64,000 nucleotides of DNA from Stenogyne calaminthoides (Eukaryota > Streptophyta > Magnoliopsida > Lamiales > Lamiaceae). The translations under genes were made by a program, and so were the position numbers. Of this stretch, positions 19,891-31,319 are shown piece by piece; the stretch's first letter is position 1; each line of letters starts with the position of its first letter. Location of the stretch: assembly GCA_037126765.1 (NCBI GenBank), contig JBBCBC010000001.1, forward strand, positions 30,302,804-30,366,803. Direction: 5' to 3'. Under the pieces are notes generated by a model. The model made no database searches. It was given only the letters and a program-made list of their open reading frames with translations, and was not told where the DNA came from.

Positions 19891-22114
19891 TCTCCAGAAC
19901 CAGCTGGTTAAGAGACTAATCAGGTTAAGAGGAATCAGTTGAGTTAGGTATCTCAACTGATCAGAAGATCAATCAAGGAACTGATATGAGAAGGCTTTAT
20001 CAGATTAAAGGAACTGATCGGATTAAAGAATTATCAGATTAAAGGAACTGATCAGTTTGGTTGTTTCATACTTTGTAAGTCGATTAAGCTAATGTTCAAC
20101 AAGCAAGTTACATAAGATTAAAGCTTCAATTGCATAAGGAAACAGAAAATACACAACAATGAAATAATAGAACTTTTCATTAATAAAGACCCGGAGGTCG
20201 AATTTACATTACAAGTTACAAGTACAAAAGGACCCGGAGGTCAGTACATAAACCCTAAACCATAAACCCTAAGCCTAACCTAAGAAAGGGGGAGAGAGAG
20301 GCTATAAATATTTTAGAGCCTGATTCTCTCATTTTCCCCTAACCCTAAAAGGGGTGTGAGAGGCTTTGAAATAATCCTAAAGCCACCCTCAGAGCTTCGG
20401 AGTGAGGAGCAAGAGTCGCATTGAAGGATTTCTAAGCCATGAGCCCCTAGTCCTAAAATCAATGGGCTCTCCAGCTGTTAAATGGGACACAAGTGCCAAA
20501 GATGTGGTGCAAAGACCACATGGCCACAAGTGTCACATGCAAATATTGAGTTTGATATACGATGATCAGCTGTTGTCTGATCAAGATCGAATACCAAACT
20601 CATGTTTTGTATTAGAATGAGTATGTTGATGCTAATTCCATCATCTAGATAGGCACACAAGGTGCATACGGTTAGGAGAAGTGTCTTCTCATTTGTGATA
20701 GCAGATCCGCCGCCTCGGTGGTAGAGAATTTTGGCAATAATTGTATGTGTAATCTTCGATGACGACGAAAGCAGTAATAAGGGACACACATGGTTGATTT
20801 GAGAAGCTAAAATCATTTGAAAAGGGTTAAAGGTTTTTACCGGAAGTTTCACCGGAAATAAAGGTTCACCGGAATACATGGTTTACAACACTTAAAGAAG
20901 ATAAGTATGGTGAATGGGTTATGTTGTGTAAATCATTGGTCCAATTTATAGAGGCCAAGCAGGGGTGCAAATGCAAATTGGATTTCTCAAAGCCTTTTAG
21001 AGAAATTGGCACCGCAAGGACAGCGCGTAGGAAACACGCGACTGATGATTGGATAAGCTTACGGCGATTGATATCCCAAAGTATCTAGACTATTACTATG
21101 AATGCCAAATCGTGCCGACTTAGGGAATCAAGACGACTATCCGATTTTCCAAGACTAAGTTTTGGCGGTAACACTTATCCCAAGAATTGACTTGGTCTGA
21201 GTAGAATCAGATTAGGTCAACTAAAATCTGATTAGATAAGAGACTGATCAGATGAGGAAGATCAGTTGAGTATGATACCTCAACAAATCAGATAAATCAG
21301 TCAATAAATAATCAATGATAACAGTTGAAGGGGGAACTTTAACTGATCAGGAAGGATCAGAAAAAGGGATTATCAGACGCAAAGTGGAACAGATCAGTTA
21401 AACGGGACAGTTGGGAAATTATAAGGATTAGGCAGAAAAGTAAGATCAACAAGTGGTACAAACAGACTTCAAGTGGTATTGACTGATTACAATATCAGTC
21501 AACCAGATACGCATTTCTGTTTCTTTGATTACTGCTTACATATCTAAAATTATCTGATAATATTTGCCTTTACTGTACACATACTTTTGTGACGCATACC
21601 CTGCAAAGTATTTAATGCGGACGTAGGGTATATGTATTAAATGCCACTAAATGTGTTTTTAAATCCAAAAGGCAATCGCGCATGCATATCCTGACCACAC
21701 GATCAACACCGCTCAATCTGGATCGTTTATCCTTTTCACACGTTTGATCTTCTAGTCTTGATTTTCCCTCCTTCCTTTTTATAAGCTTCATCAAAACTCT
21801 ACCAGAACACTTTTCTCAAAATTCTTGCGATTTATTCTCTACAAACTCATAATTACCTTTCTGCACTTCAAAGTGTTTCTTGCTATTCAACCTATTTCAA
21901 AATTGAAAAACAGAATCTGGTAATTTCTGGTTATTTGATGAATTACTTTCCTAAAATCCATTGATCATATAGATTACGTCTATTTATGTTATCCTGTGTT
22001 ATGCCTTATCATCTCTTGGTATTTGTATGTATCCATCAGTTACTAGGTCTGATAATCAATATGTGATATCTTTATAGTTATGCACAAATTTTAATAGAAT
22101 ATATCTTGTTGTAG
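19891..22114 (+). other. pol-to-third-ORF spacer of element A
   Basis: 2.2 kb between RNase H and the envelope-like ORF. 19900-20080 and 21190-21480 are rich in CTGATCAG/GATCAG words. 20230-20360 holds degenerate telomere-like words (AAACCCTAA) and a plus-strand TATA-like box (GGCTATAAATATT, about 20300-20312). 20478-20879 holds an open antisense frame. 21600-22110 shows 5'-leader character (pyrimidine-rich, CTTTTTATAAGC at 21775-21786) upstream of the ATG at 22115. Confidence 0.5.
20478..20879 (-). CDS. antisense ORF in element A spacer, unrecognised
   Basis: A 133-aa open frame antisense to the element: starts MYSGEPLFPVKLPVKTF, contains SQINHVCPLLLLSSSS and ends CDTCGHVVFAPHLWHLCPI. A minus-strand TATA-like box (CTATAAATTGG) lies about 65 bases upstream of the ATG, at 20942-20952 on the plus strand. 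No domain is recognised. Antisense ORFs downstream of pol are known in some large plant LTR elements of the Tat group of Ty3/gypsy; I do not know of one established for copia. It could be chance: 133 codons is not decisive and there is no second copy in the window to test conservation. Confidence 0.3.
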   Translation of the reverse strand: MYSGEPLFPVKLPVKTFNPFQMILASQINHVCPLLLLSSSSKITHTIIAKILYHRGGGSAITNEKTLLLTVCTLCAYLDDGISINILILIQNMSLVFDLDQTTADHRISNSIFACDTCGHVVFAPHLWHLCPI

Positions 22115-25100
22115 ATGGCTACTCACGGATTGGACAAAATTATGTGTAACTATGCGGATTTGGCACCCAAAATTGTTGAAGACAAATTTGTAAGGTTTGG
22201 TGTTACACGGGATCCAGAATCAATGGAGGTGGAACAAATTATGAGAAGGTGCGATCTCGAAAAATACTGTGCTGCTCACTGCAATCCAGTAATGCAGTAT
22301 GAGGCACTAGAATTCTTGAGGAATTTGAAGGTGGACACGGAAAATCCTGGAGATGAACTGATTTCTTCAGTAAATGGAGAGGATATCAGACTTCTGATAT
22401 AACTCGACTGTTCAACCTGCCCAAAGGAAAAATCTCTCCTGCTCACTACAGGGAGAATGAAGACGAACTGATCAAAAATGAACTCTCCAAAGAGGCTGAT
22501 AAACACCAGACTGTAGGCTTTGTCAAGCCTATGTTGAAAAGGAAATACCGTCTGTTGTTTGACATTCTGTCAAAAACAATTATGGGTATCTCTTTCAGCC
22601 CAGATGGATTAACTGCTGTCAAAATGTATAGTATGGCCGCTATTATCGATGGAGCCAAAAATATTAATTGGCATGGTTTTCTGAAGGCTATTCTGCTCCA
22701 AGAACATAACAAATTTGGAGTTAGTGAACAGAGACAAGTCTATCTGAAGAAGAGAATCAGCAATCTCAACAAGGTTGCAGTCATTCTGAAGGACAAGATG
22801 CCCAATGCTGAATGGGATCAGAACAGACTGAAGTCCTACAAGGCCTTTCTCTCAACCACAACTGTCATCTATGGGCCGATAGATGATGATATGCGGCCCA
22901 CTCCCCCTAAGGTTAAGAAAGTGAAGAACAAGGAGGCAGCTACGTCTGCAACTGATGCTCCTCAAAAGAAGAAGAGAAAACTGATAAAGGCTCAGGAGAA
23001 GAGGCCAAAGAAAGTAAAACAGACCACCATGACTCTTTTTCTGGAAGACAAGTCAGATGAAGAAGGATCGCCAAATCAGCCTGATGCGCCACAGAGATCA
23101 GCTGAAAAATCAGACAGGCAGGCTTCCCAAGTTGAGAGTTCGCCAGAGCAATCAGAGGGCGGAGCAAGGGATGAAAGATCTCCATCACCCCGATCTCCAT
23201 CACCCCAATCTCGCACTAATTCACCACTCAGACTTCTAGCTACTGAGCATATCTCTCCTTCTTCTTCACCTGCTCGCGAACCTGAAAGTTCACCTGTTCG
23301 TGAACCAGTAAGATCACCTGCTGCAGAACCGACTGCAAGAGCTGCTACAGAACCCAACCCTACTGCAGAACCTCTGCAGATTCAGCCAATCAGCCAACAT
23401 CCAGCTACTCAGACGCCACCAGAACCCTCTACATCTCATCAACCTGAACCTGGTCGATCTGAACAGTTGATTCCTGAGTCCAGATCATCCAAGACCATCA
23501 CCGGGAAAATGGTCAGAATGAGAATTGAACGCGAAATTGATGAGTTGTACCCGGAGTTGGAAGTCCATCCTGTTATTCGGGAAGAAGTAATGGAGATCCT
23601 CACTTGGAAAGATCTCCGTTTGAAGAACTTCTCATATTTCATGATCATTATTAAACAGATGGGAGGTGCTGATGCATTCACAGATTTTGATTTCGACATG
23701 AAGAAATCTACTCAGGTAGGATCACCAGCTGAACTGATAACTACTGAAGCGATCAAAGCTCTGATCCACAGAAAGCTGTGAATAATTGAACAGGTTGAAC
23801 TGGAGGTTGTTGCAGAAACTCCTAAGGAAGATGATCCTATGAAGGATGTGGGAGTTGCCGATGATAGTGGAACTGGTGTTGCAGTTCATGACCAGCCACT
23901 GGAGGCGCAAACAACTGGAAATGATCAGGTGATGAAAATATTCCTGCAACACACATCACCACTGATCAACTTAAGGAGATCAGATCTTGTTTTAAAGATC
24001 TTCTAAAAGAAGAAGTTGAGGGAGTGTTGGCTAATGAACATAGCAACACAATAGCTGATCAGAGGCAGATTGGCCTCAAAGAAATAATGGATCAACGGGA
24101 ATTGGTTATTTCCCAGATTGAAGCTATCAAAGATCAGTTCTCTCAAACCGTGACCAACCTGACTGCTGAATTTAAAAAGACAGTTGACGCAAGCTAGTCC
24201 AGGTTGATCAACAACAAGTTTCTCTTCTGATGGTCACTGAAAAGCTTGAAATGACTGAAGAAAAACTTGATAAACTCATTCTTACCCTCTCTACTGTGGT
24301 TGAATCTGTCAAGATTGAGCTGATCTCAAAGATTCAAAATCTATCTACTCAAGCTCAAGGTTTATCTGTTGAAGATCTTAACAAGGCCATATCAGTCAGC
24401 TTTGGATCTCTGGCTTCCCACCTCAATTCTCTTTTTGATCAAACCAAAAAGGGGGAAGGACAGGTTGAGAAACCAACTGACTTCATCAGAACAACAGAAG
24501 AACTAATTCAGACAGTTGAATCCTATGGCCAGAGACTAGACTATCTGGATCTGTTTGCTAATAAAGTTTCTGGGAAGATGGAGAAGTCAAAGGCAAGAAA
24601 GTTAGATGTGGGTGCTGGGACATCAAAACCTGTACCAGCCACTCAGACTAAGAGAGTCACGAGAAACACAGCTAGCCAGATACAGGCCGATAAGGAACTG
24701 GCTGAGAAACTGACTAAGGAGCAGATTGTTGAAGAAGCTCGTATTAGTGAAGAAGAAAGAAGGGCAGAAAAATTGGCAGAGGCAGAAGACCTGAAAAAGA
24801 AATACAGATAGAGGGCGAAGAAAGGCAGAGCCGGAAAATCTGGAGCAGAAACTCAGTTGCCAACAAGAGTTGATGAAATCATTATGAAAACTGCTGCTCA
24901 TGCTGATAGGTTCGAGGAATGGAATAAGATCAGAAGTGAATGGCTTCCGGATGCATTTGTTCTGGACCTAGTGCCACAAGAAGAATCACCAGATGCGGAA
25001 TTTCTCAACTGGTTGGAGAACAAGCACCCAGATTTTCTGAAATATCTGGAAAATGAGGCCAGAATAATCAATGTGAGAATATCTCATCAAGAGTATGACG

Positions 25101-25296
25101 TGATGGACTACTTGAAGAAGGCAGATGGCTCATTTGACAGACTAGCATTTCAAAGGTTCTATTTTGACATCCTGAACAAAGCTCGCATAATTGATCCTTA
25201 GCAGATCAATGATGTCAAATGGAAGTTATACCGGATATTCAACGTTCCTCAGGATCAACGAGAAATGCCAGAGGGATATAAGCCAAGAGATTAAAG
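22115..25296 (+). pseudogene. envelope-like third ORF of element A
   Basis: A very long extra gene, about 1000 codons, between pol and the 3' LTR, the position of the Sirevirus 'env-like' gene; its function is unknown. N-terminal domain: 22115-22402, then after a frameshift near 22385 ITRLFNLPKGKISPAHY and KRKYRLLFDILSKTI. Then a Lys-rich patch (KKKRKLIKAQEKRPKKVK, possible nuclear signal) and a Ser/Pro-rich linker (23040-23480, repeats of SSPxREP type). After a TGA at 23779 and a frameshift near 23935 comes a long coiled-coil region (DQRELVISQIEAIKDQF; EKLEMTEEKLDKLILTL), then an acidic/basic helix (EKLTKEQIVEEARISEEE). TAG at 24809 and 25199 interrupt the C-terminal domain (FEEWNKIRSEWLPDAF). 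Element C has a homologous gene. Confidence 0.75.
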
Positions 25297-25491
25297 ATCA
25301 GAAGACTGTTAAGGATCAGCTGAATTTAAACTCAAACTTTTCTGATGTAACCTGTAATCGATAAATCTGTTGAATGAAAATTTTATTCTTTTTCTGATCC
25401 TAAGACAAAATCTCATTGTCTTCTGATTAAGTGTTCTTTACTGTCTTATATTTATCAAATGTGTTGGTTTCTCAAATGTTTTGGTTTCATC
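25297..25491 (+). other. 3' untranslated stretch of element A
   Basis: Short AT-rich stretch between the third ORF and the polypurine tract. No coding frame. Confidence 0.5.
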
Positions 25492-25505
25492 AAAAAGGGG
25501 AAAAT
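25492..25505 (+). other. polypurine tract of element A
   Basis: AAAAAGGGGAAAAT directly before the 3' LTR start TGTTGGG at 25506, the plus-strand priming site. Confidence 0.9.
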
Positions 25506-27087
25506 TGTTGGGAAATTTAGAGTTTTGATGAAAGTTCCAAAACACATGTAATAGGACCAGTCAGACCTGTTAGCTGACTGATGTTTTTAAATACCAGTTA
25601 TAAGATGACCAGTTGATACTTATTGTATAGAACAACTGATATATAAGATAGGTCACATATTGAGGGAGAACTCAATATGTATATGTCAGATCTAAAGACC
25701 AGCTGAGAACAAAAGACCAGCTGAAGTCAGAAGGCCAGAAGGCAAGGGAAAGACAGAAGATCAGACGATCTGATAAAGTCAGATGATCAGAGTGAAATCA
25801 TGAAGCTCAAATTCAGAAGACCTGAAGATTAGGTGACTACCAGAAGATCAGACCAGAAGACCTACATCAGCCGAGTCTGCTAGTTGAGCTAAGACAACTG
25901 GCACCAGAAGACTCTATCAGGTAGACTGATCAGTTGTAACTGATCAGGTCAGCTCACACCAGGTGGTAACTGATGTTTCACCAAGTCATACGTTGTTGAT
26001 CTGAACAAGAAGAATGTCAACTTTAGTTGGTAGAACAAACACTGAAAAGTGTTTTTGTTAACCAATAAGAACAAGACACGTATGAACGGAGCCGACAATA
26101 CGGGATTTAGTGCTGCTTGGTCAAACAAATTTATAAAAAGACAACTATCCATGCTTTTCGCCATGCCGCCCCGGCTAACTTCACATCAAATCCTACATAT
26201 CTACCAAATATAGCCAGAAATTCAAATTGCTCTCCAACGACTCTTTGATTTCGGGGTCTATAAATATGGGATTACTCTTCAGAGTAAAAAGGACGGAAAT
26301 TATCAAGAAGCTCATACTATAGCCAAATTTCCGCATGAAGAACACAACCTTGAAGATTATTTTTCTAAGTGTTCATCCCATAGTTCTTAGCACGGAAATC
26401 TTATCCTCTAGTTGTTAGGCTACTTAAATACTAGGATAGATTTCAAAGTTGGAACAAACAACAAATCTTACCCAAAACCCAAAGTTAGGTTAAGTTTGTT
26501 TAGCAAGATTTCAGACTAGGGTTTCTAGTTCTGATTTCTGGGATCGGTTGAGTGAGAGCTCTATAAATATCTGTTGGTGTAATGTGTTGGACTAACACAA
26601 TAATCTAAGTCCAGTTGGTTAAGTTGGTGCCCCATGTGATAGGGAAGAGTGGACGTAGGACTGGTTGTCCGAACCACTATAAATCTTGTGTGCATTTACC
26701 TGATTAATTAACTGCTTCACACTATTGCACACAACTTAATTAAATCTGCATGCATATTCTGAGTTAGGATCAGCGTGCACCAAGCTACTGATCTGATCGG
26801 ATTGACTCCATAGTCATCTGATTGAAAACAACTTCGGAATCTAATTTGTTATAAACTGGTTTTTCACACGGGTATAAACTAGCTTCTGCACAATCAGTTA
26901 AACTGATAGATACCGAACTGATGTGCCCTCAGGCGATCAGTAAGTTGGATATCAGTCCAAACTGATTCACTTGCACTCTGATCAGGCAAATTGCAATCAC
27001 ACCTGATCTGCACGAAAAAGTTTTCAGAAGTCTATTCACCCCTCCCCTCTAGACTTCTGCCCTCACGAAACCCGTTCGGGACCTACA
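25506..27087 (+). repeat. 3' LTR of element A
   Basis: 1582 bp, nearly identical to 4494-6072. Differences include CTGATATATAAG for CTGATGCATAAG and a rearranged stretch near 26120-26185. The TATA box TATAAATA is at 26562-26569. It ends GGACCTACA and is followed by the duplication AAGTG (27088-27092). Confidence 0.93.
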
Positions 27088-27180
27088 AAGTGCTTGCGGT
27101 TTGAGTAGCCAGATTTGGTTAGGCAACATTTGTATATAGCGATTATTATGAATATAGCGATTGAGATGTCGTCCCCCTCT
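27088..27180 (+). pseudogene. CACTA transposase-associated domain, 3' half (with TSD AAGTG)
   Basis: 27088-27092 is the right copy of the target duplication. The following bases continue the domain broken at 4488: a few residues, an in-frame TAG, then PDLVRQHLY, matching the V-x-x-HLY motif that follows the CPCxxC motif in Transpos_assoc domains. After about 27150 the frame is lost. This confirms that element A landed inside a CACTA coding exon. Confidence 0.75.
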
Positions 27181-28439
27181 TTGAACAACATTCACTCAGG
27201 TATTCTCTCAGTCTCTGTTAGATGTATGAGTTTAGTTTCTGCAAAAAAAAAATAGTGTTTTTCTGTATTTGTTTTGTGTTTAAAAGTGATGATTGTGAGA
27301 TTTAACATAGAAATCATCTGCGTGTTTCTGGTATGTTGAAATTAATCTTTAATTGATTGATTGGGCTAGTGGCATTTATTTGGAGAATTTCTTAGGCCTG
27401 TAATGTTTTCATAAAACACCCCCGAACACCGAATTCTACTCTGAATACTATTTTGGTTTTCAACAAAGAAAGAATGATATTTATGGTGAATAAATTGATA
27501 TTTCTTCTAATTTGAAAATTGTTGATGTGTGCTAAAATGAGCCAAATTCTGAATGGTCGTAAGTGTTGTGTGTTATTTATTTCTGATTTCATATTTGGGT
27601 AGTTTATAACATAGAATGCTTGTGATATATTATATCTTGTTGCCATCCAATTTGTATTTGGATAACAGATATCAATTTTGTGACATTACTTATAAATTTA
27701 ATTCATATTAAATTTGCAAAGCTCTATGATTATGTTTCTTTGACTTTGATTGCTCTAATTTAATTGAGACAAAAGATCAGGGGAGATCGTTATTTTTGGA
27801 GTCAATATATATCTATAACTTACTTACTATGATAGACCTCAAGAGCTAGTACTTATATCAATTGCTTTTGGATTTCTTGTGTCACTCATTATCAATGAAG
27901 GTATGGTTATCTCATGAAGAGGCAAAACAAGTATGGTGAGTCTACTGTTTGTCATAAACATTTATTGCTTATTTTTTTTCTTATGGTTTTTTTTATTTTT
28001 TTTCGATTATTTTGCTGCTATGGGCTTTTTCTAGTTGTTCTGGCTGTCTAAATTATGGTTGTGTATTTACATTGTTGCTGTTTTGAGTCAGTTTGTTGCT
28101 AGGATTTTAGTGTCCCTCTATTGTTGTTCATGGAGGATTTACGCTTTCTGATTTGATGCCGATTAGTTCTTTGGCTATTTGGCCAATGAGGTGTTGCTGG
28201 ATTCTCGACTATTTGCTGCTAGTGTCCATGGAAGAATACTATAGTTTTCTATTGTATTTTGCTGGTTATTGATGTAGATTTTTGCTGGTTCTATTACTCT
28301 TTTTTTATAGATTGTAGTAGGCTTCCTTGCCACCTTGTTTTGGCAACTTTTTCGACAGTGTAATTGACTTTTTGAAGGTATTTGATGGATGAGTGACCAA
28401 ATGGAATGATGGTGCTCTTTTATTAATAAAAAAAATTGT
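27181..28439. other. internal CACTA sequence, no gene seen
   Basis: AT-rich, T-rich stretch, perhaps intron and untranslated sequence of the CACTA element ending at 30632. No frame longer than about 80 codons, no domain. Confidence 0.4.
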
Positions 28440-29194
28440 TTTTATAATTTTATATTGTGATATTTAAATATTTGTAGCTAATATTTGCAATGTCAAATAA
28501 TATTTCAATACTAAATTTGCCATAAAATCTATATGCTAATTATATACTCTTGCGATAAATTGTTTACTTTCGTTGCTAATTTTGAGATGAGATGTGGTTG
28601 CTAATATTTGCGATGAAATTAAGATTTCATTGCAAAATTTAGCGATGAAACTCATATTTTCATCGTTAATATTTTACAACGAAACTTATATTTTTTACGC
28701 TAATATTTTGTGACGAAATCCTTATTTTTGTTGCGACAAAAACTTGCATGCAATATTGCATACAAGTGATATGTGCAATTGGGCTTTTTTTTTTCCGCAG
28801 GTCAAATAATAGGGCCGGGTTAGGGCAGATTGCTGGCGGGTTAATGGGCTTCCTCTTTCATCTTCACGACTCGCGCAGACAGGGCAGATTTCTTCTTCTT
28901 CACGCTCGCGCACTCACACGCAGATTTCTTCTTCCTCGCGTTGCAACAAACGCGACCAGATCGCCGTTGATTTTGATGGTGGTGCGTATCTAGGTTTTTC
29001 CTCTTCTCCTCTTGTTCTTCCTTTTCTCTTTCTCTTCCATATTCTTTTTGTTTTCTTCAATTTTCTCATCCTCGCAATTTTACAAGTGATTTCCTATGGT
29101 TTTGTGAAGCACTTTTTCAGATCCTTCTGCACTATTTCTGTTTTCTATAAATCTGTAATTTTGGACTGAAGATTTTTTTCGCGTCTGTACTGTT

Positions 29195-29690
29195 TTTTTT
29201 TTCATGTAGTAACACTCTTTTGCTCATATGATAACACTCCTTTTGTTCATGTAGTAACACATCAAGTTGTTCTTTAAATCTGTAATTTTGGACTGGAATT
29301 TCTTTTCGCGCTTGTACTGGTTTTATTTATGTGGTAACACGTTTTTCTTTATATGGTAACACTTTTTGTTCATTTAGTAACACATATTTTTTTAGTAATA
29401 TGTAACACTGTTCATATATCGTTGTAATACTATGTGAATACTGTACTGTTTTTTTTCATGTAGTAACACTCTTTTGCTCATATGGTAACACTCCTTTTGT
29501 TCATGTAGTAACACATCAAGTTGTTCTTTAAATCTGTAATTTTGGACTGGAATTTCTTTTCGCGCTTGTACTAGTTTTATTTATGTGGTAACACGTTTTT
29601 CTTTATATGGTAACACTTTTTGTTCATGTAGTAACACGTATTTTTTTAGTAATATGTAACACTGTTCATATATCGTCGTAATACTATGTG
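29195..29690. repeat. two-copy ~245-bp tandem repeat rich in GTAGTAACAC
   Basis: The segment starting TTTTTTTCATGTAGTAACAC near 29200 is repeated almost unchanged from near 29450, including CATCAAGTTGTTCTTTAAATC and TGTAACACTGTTCATATATCG. Within each copy the decamer GTAGTAACAC or a one-base variant occurs about six times. Confidence 0.85.
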
Positions 29691-29807
29691 AATACGCATG
29701 TGTTACCATATGATAATAATGTGTTACCATGTGACCCATGTTACGGTATGAATATTTATGTGTTACTATATGTTTTATTAAGTGTTACGTAAGATATGAA
29801 GTTTTTC

Positions 29808-30010
29808 AATATAACAATGTAGTAACACTTATACATAGATGTAGTAACACACAAAAATTTGACAAAAAATAAATAAAATTTAATATAACAATGTAGTAAC
29901 ACTTATACATAGATGTAGTAACACACAAAAAATTAACAAAAAATAAATAAAATTCAATATAACAATGTAGTAACACTTATACATAGATGTAGTAACACAC
30001 AAAAAATTGA
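29808..30010. repeat. three tandem ~67-bp repeats
   Basis: Three near-identical units, each AATATAACAATGTAGTAACAC, TTATACATAGATGTAGTAACAC, then an A-rich stretch. They continue the GTAGTAACAC theme of the neighbouring array. Confidence 0.88.
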
Positions 30011-30036
30011 CCAAAAAAAATAAAATAAAATTATGT

Positions 30037-30103
30037 GTTCAGTAGGATTTGAACCTGCAACTAAATACATTAACAAAAACCTGAACCACTAGGCTACAGT
30101 ACA
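30037..30103 (-). ncRNA. tRNA-like sequence with pol III A and B boxes
   Basis: On the minus strand TAGCCTAGTGG (30096-30086) resembles a tRNA A box and GGTTCAAATCC (30055-30045) a B box, with normal tRNA spacing. The acceptor arms do not pair and the T stem has a mismatch, so it is not a functional tRNA. It is either a decayed tRNA or the tRNA-derived head of a SINE. Confidence 0.45.
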
Positions 30104-31319
30104 TATTTGATAAATATATCCTTTTATTAATGCATATTCTCCCGCCCAATCTGAAGCCCACAACCCATTTGCCCACACCGACCGAATCCCAACCCAACTA
30201 CCACACCGACCAAATTTTAAGCCAATATGCCTTGATTGTGATGTATTGCACATAACACTAGTATGCAATATTTCACACAAGACCTTCTCTTTTGTTGCTA
30301 ACATTTTGCGATGAAACCCTTATTTTTGTCGCTAACATTCTGCAACAAAATCCATATTTTGATCGTTAATATTTGCGACAAAAGTCATATTCTCATTGCT
30401 AATATTTGCCATGAAAATCATATTTTCATCTTAAAGTGATAGCGATGAAAATATGAGTTTCATTGCTAATATTTGCGATGAAAAAAAAATATTCATCACA
30501 AATAGATTAGCCACTAGTGCATTGCGACAAAGTTGTCGACAAAATAATTTCATCGCTAATTCATGCTAGCGACGAAAATATTAGAATTTGCGACGAATTT
30601 TTTTGCAGCTATTTTCCATTATTCTTGTAGTGTGTATTATTGAAATAAATCAATATTAATATTTGGTTAATTGAAATAAACTAGTATAAAAGTATAATTT
30701 TATTTATTGGAACCATTTGGACGATCTAACACCGTTGGATAACTAAAGAAAATTTTCAAATGACATCATGACGATGGAAATTTAGTTGTAATTAAATATA
30801 AAAATATCATACGATTTAGGGAAATCATTCCAACGGTCTAGCGCTGGTGAAATGTCTGGTGGAATAATTAAAGAAAACTTCCAACGACATCAAGCCGTTG
30901 GAAATTCAGTTGGAATTAGATTTAAAAATATCATACGATTTAGGGAACCATTCCAACGGTCTAGCGTTGGTGAAATATTCGTTGGAATAATTAAAGAAAA
31001 GTTCCAATGTCATTATGTCGTTGGATATTCTATTGGAATCAAATGTAAAATTAGCTTGTGATTTAGGGGAATCATTCTAAAGGTTTAGTGCCGTTGGAAT
31101 GTCCATTGGAATACTTAAAGAAAACATCCAACGATTTCCGTAGAAATTAAGTATCTATTTATCTTACTCATTCCAAGGGTATAGCGATGTTGGAATATCC
31201 ATTGGAATAATTAAAAAATATTTCCAACGACTCATGCCATTGGAAATTCTGATGGAAATCTACACTAAAAAATCTTATGATTTAGGGACACTATTCCAAT
31301 GGTATGGTGTCATTGGAAT

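Larger units (their letters stand above)
4494..27087 (+). mobile_element. element A: complete Sirevirus-like Ty1/copia element with nested insertion
   Basis: Order on the plus strand: LTR, primer-binding site, gag with C-terminal coiled coil, protease, integrase, RT, RNase H, long spacer, envelope-like ORF, polypurine tract, LTR. The copia order (integrase before RT), the extra ORF after RNase H, a gag coiled coil and large size fit the Sirevirus (SIRE/Maximus) lineage. Total span is 22.6 kb; without nested element B (10259-18592) about 14.3 kb remains, large even for this lineage. The two LTRs are nearly identical by eye, implying recent insertion, yet gag, RT and the third ORF carry several stops and frameshifts. 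It sits inside a CACTA domain. Confidence 0.92.
28751..30273. mobile_element. TIR element D, about 1.5 kb, inside CACTA E
   Basis: Inverted ends of about 29 bp: CAATATTGCATACAAGTG... at 28751-28779 against ...ACTAGTATGCAATATTT at 30245-30273. It splits the subterminal repeat array of E. No transposase frame is present; the inside consists of a pyrimidine-rich leader-like part (28860-29060) and arrays of GTAGTAACAC-type words. No clean target duplication was found, so the superfamily is open (Mutator-like is plausible). Confidence 0.65.
28440..30632. mobile_element. right end of CACTA element E (subterminal repeats and terminus)
   Basis: Two blocks, about 28490-28745 and 30290-30600, are filled with degenerate copies, on both strands, of TTTGCGA(C/T)GAAA with spacers such as GCTAATATT. 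Such subterminal arrays are binding sites for CACTA transposase. The outer edge ends ATTCTTGTAGTG at 30621-30632, the complement of CACTACAAGAAT, a textbook CACTA terminus. The Transpos_assoc fragments at 4330 and 27093 are probably its coding part. The left terminus is not in the window or is lost. Element D interrupts the repeat array. Confidence 0.78.

Noticed and set aside
20230..20360. Interstitial telomere repeats
   Set aside because: Only a few degenerate AAACCCTAA words, not a (TTTAGGG)n tract.
29195..30010. Spaced short repeats resembling an array
   Set aside because: The words occur inside larger tandem duplications and the spacers are themselves repeated; not a CRISPR.
30037..30103. 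Functional tRNA gene
   Set aside because: A and B boxes are present but the acceptor stem does not pair and the T stem is imperfect.
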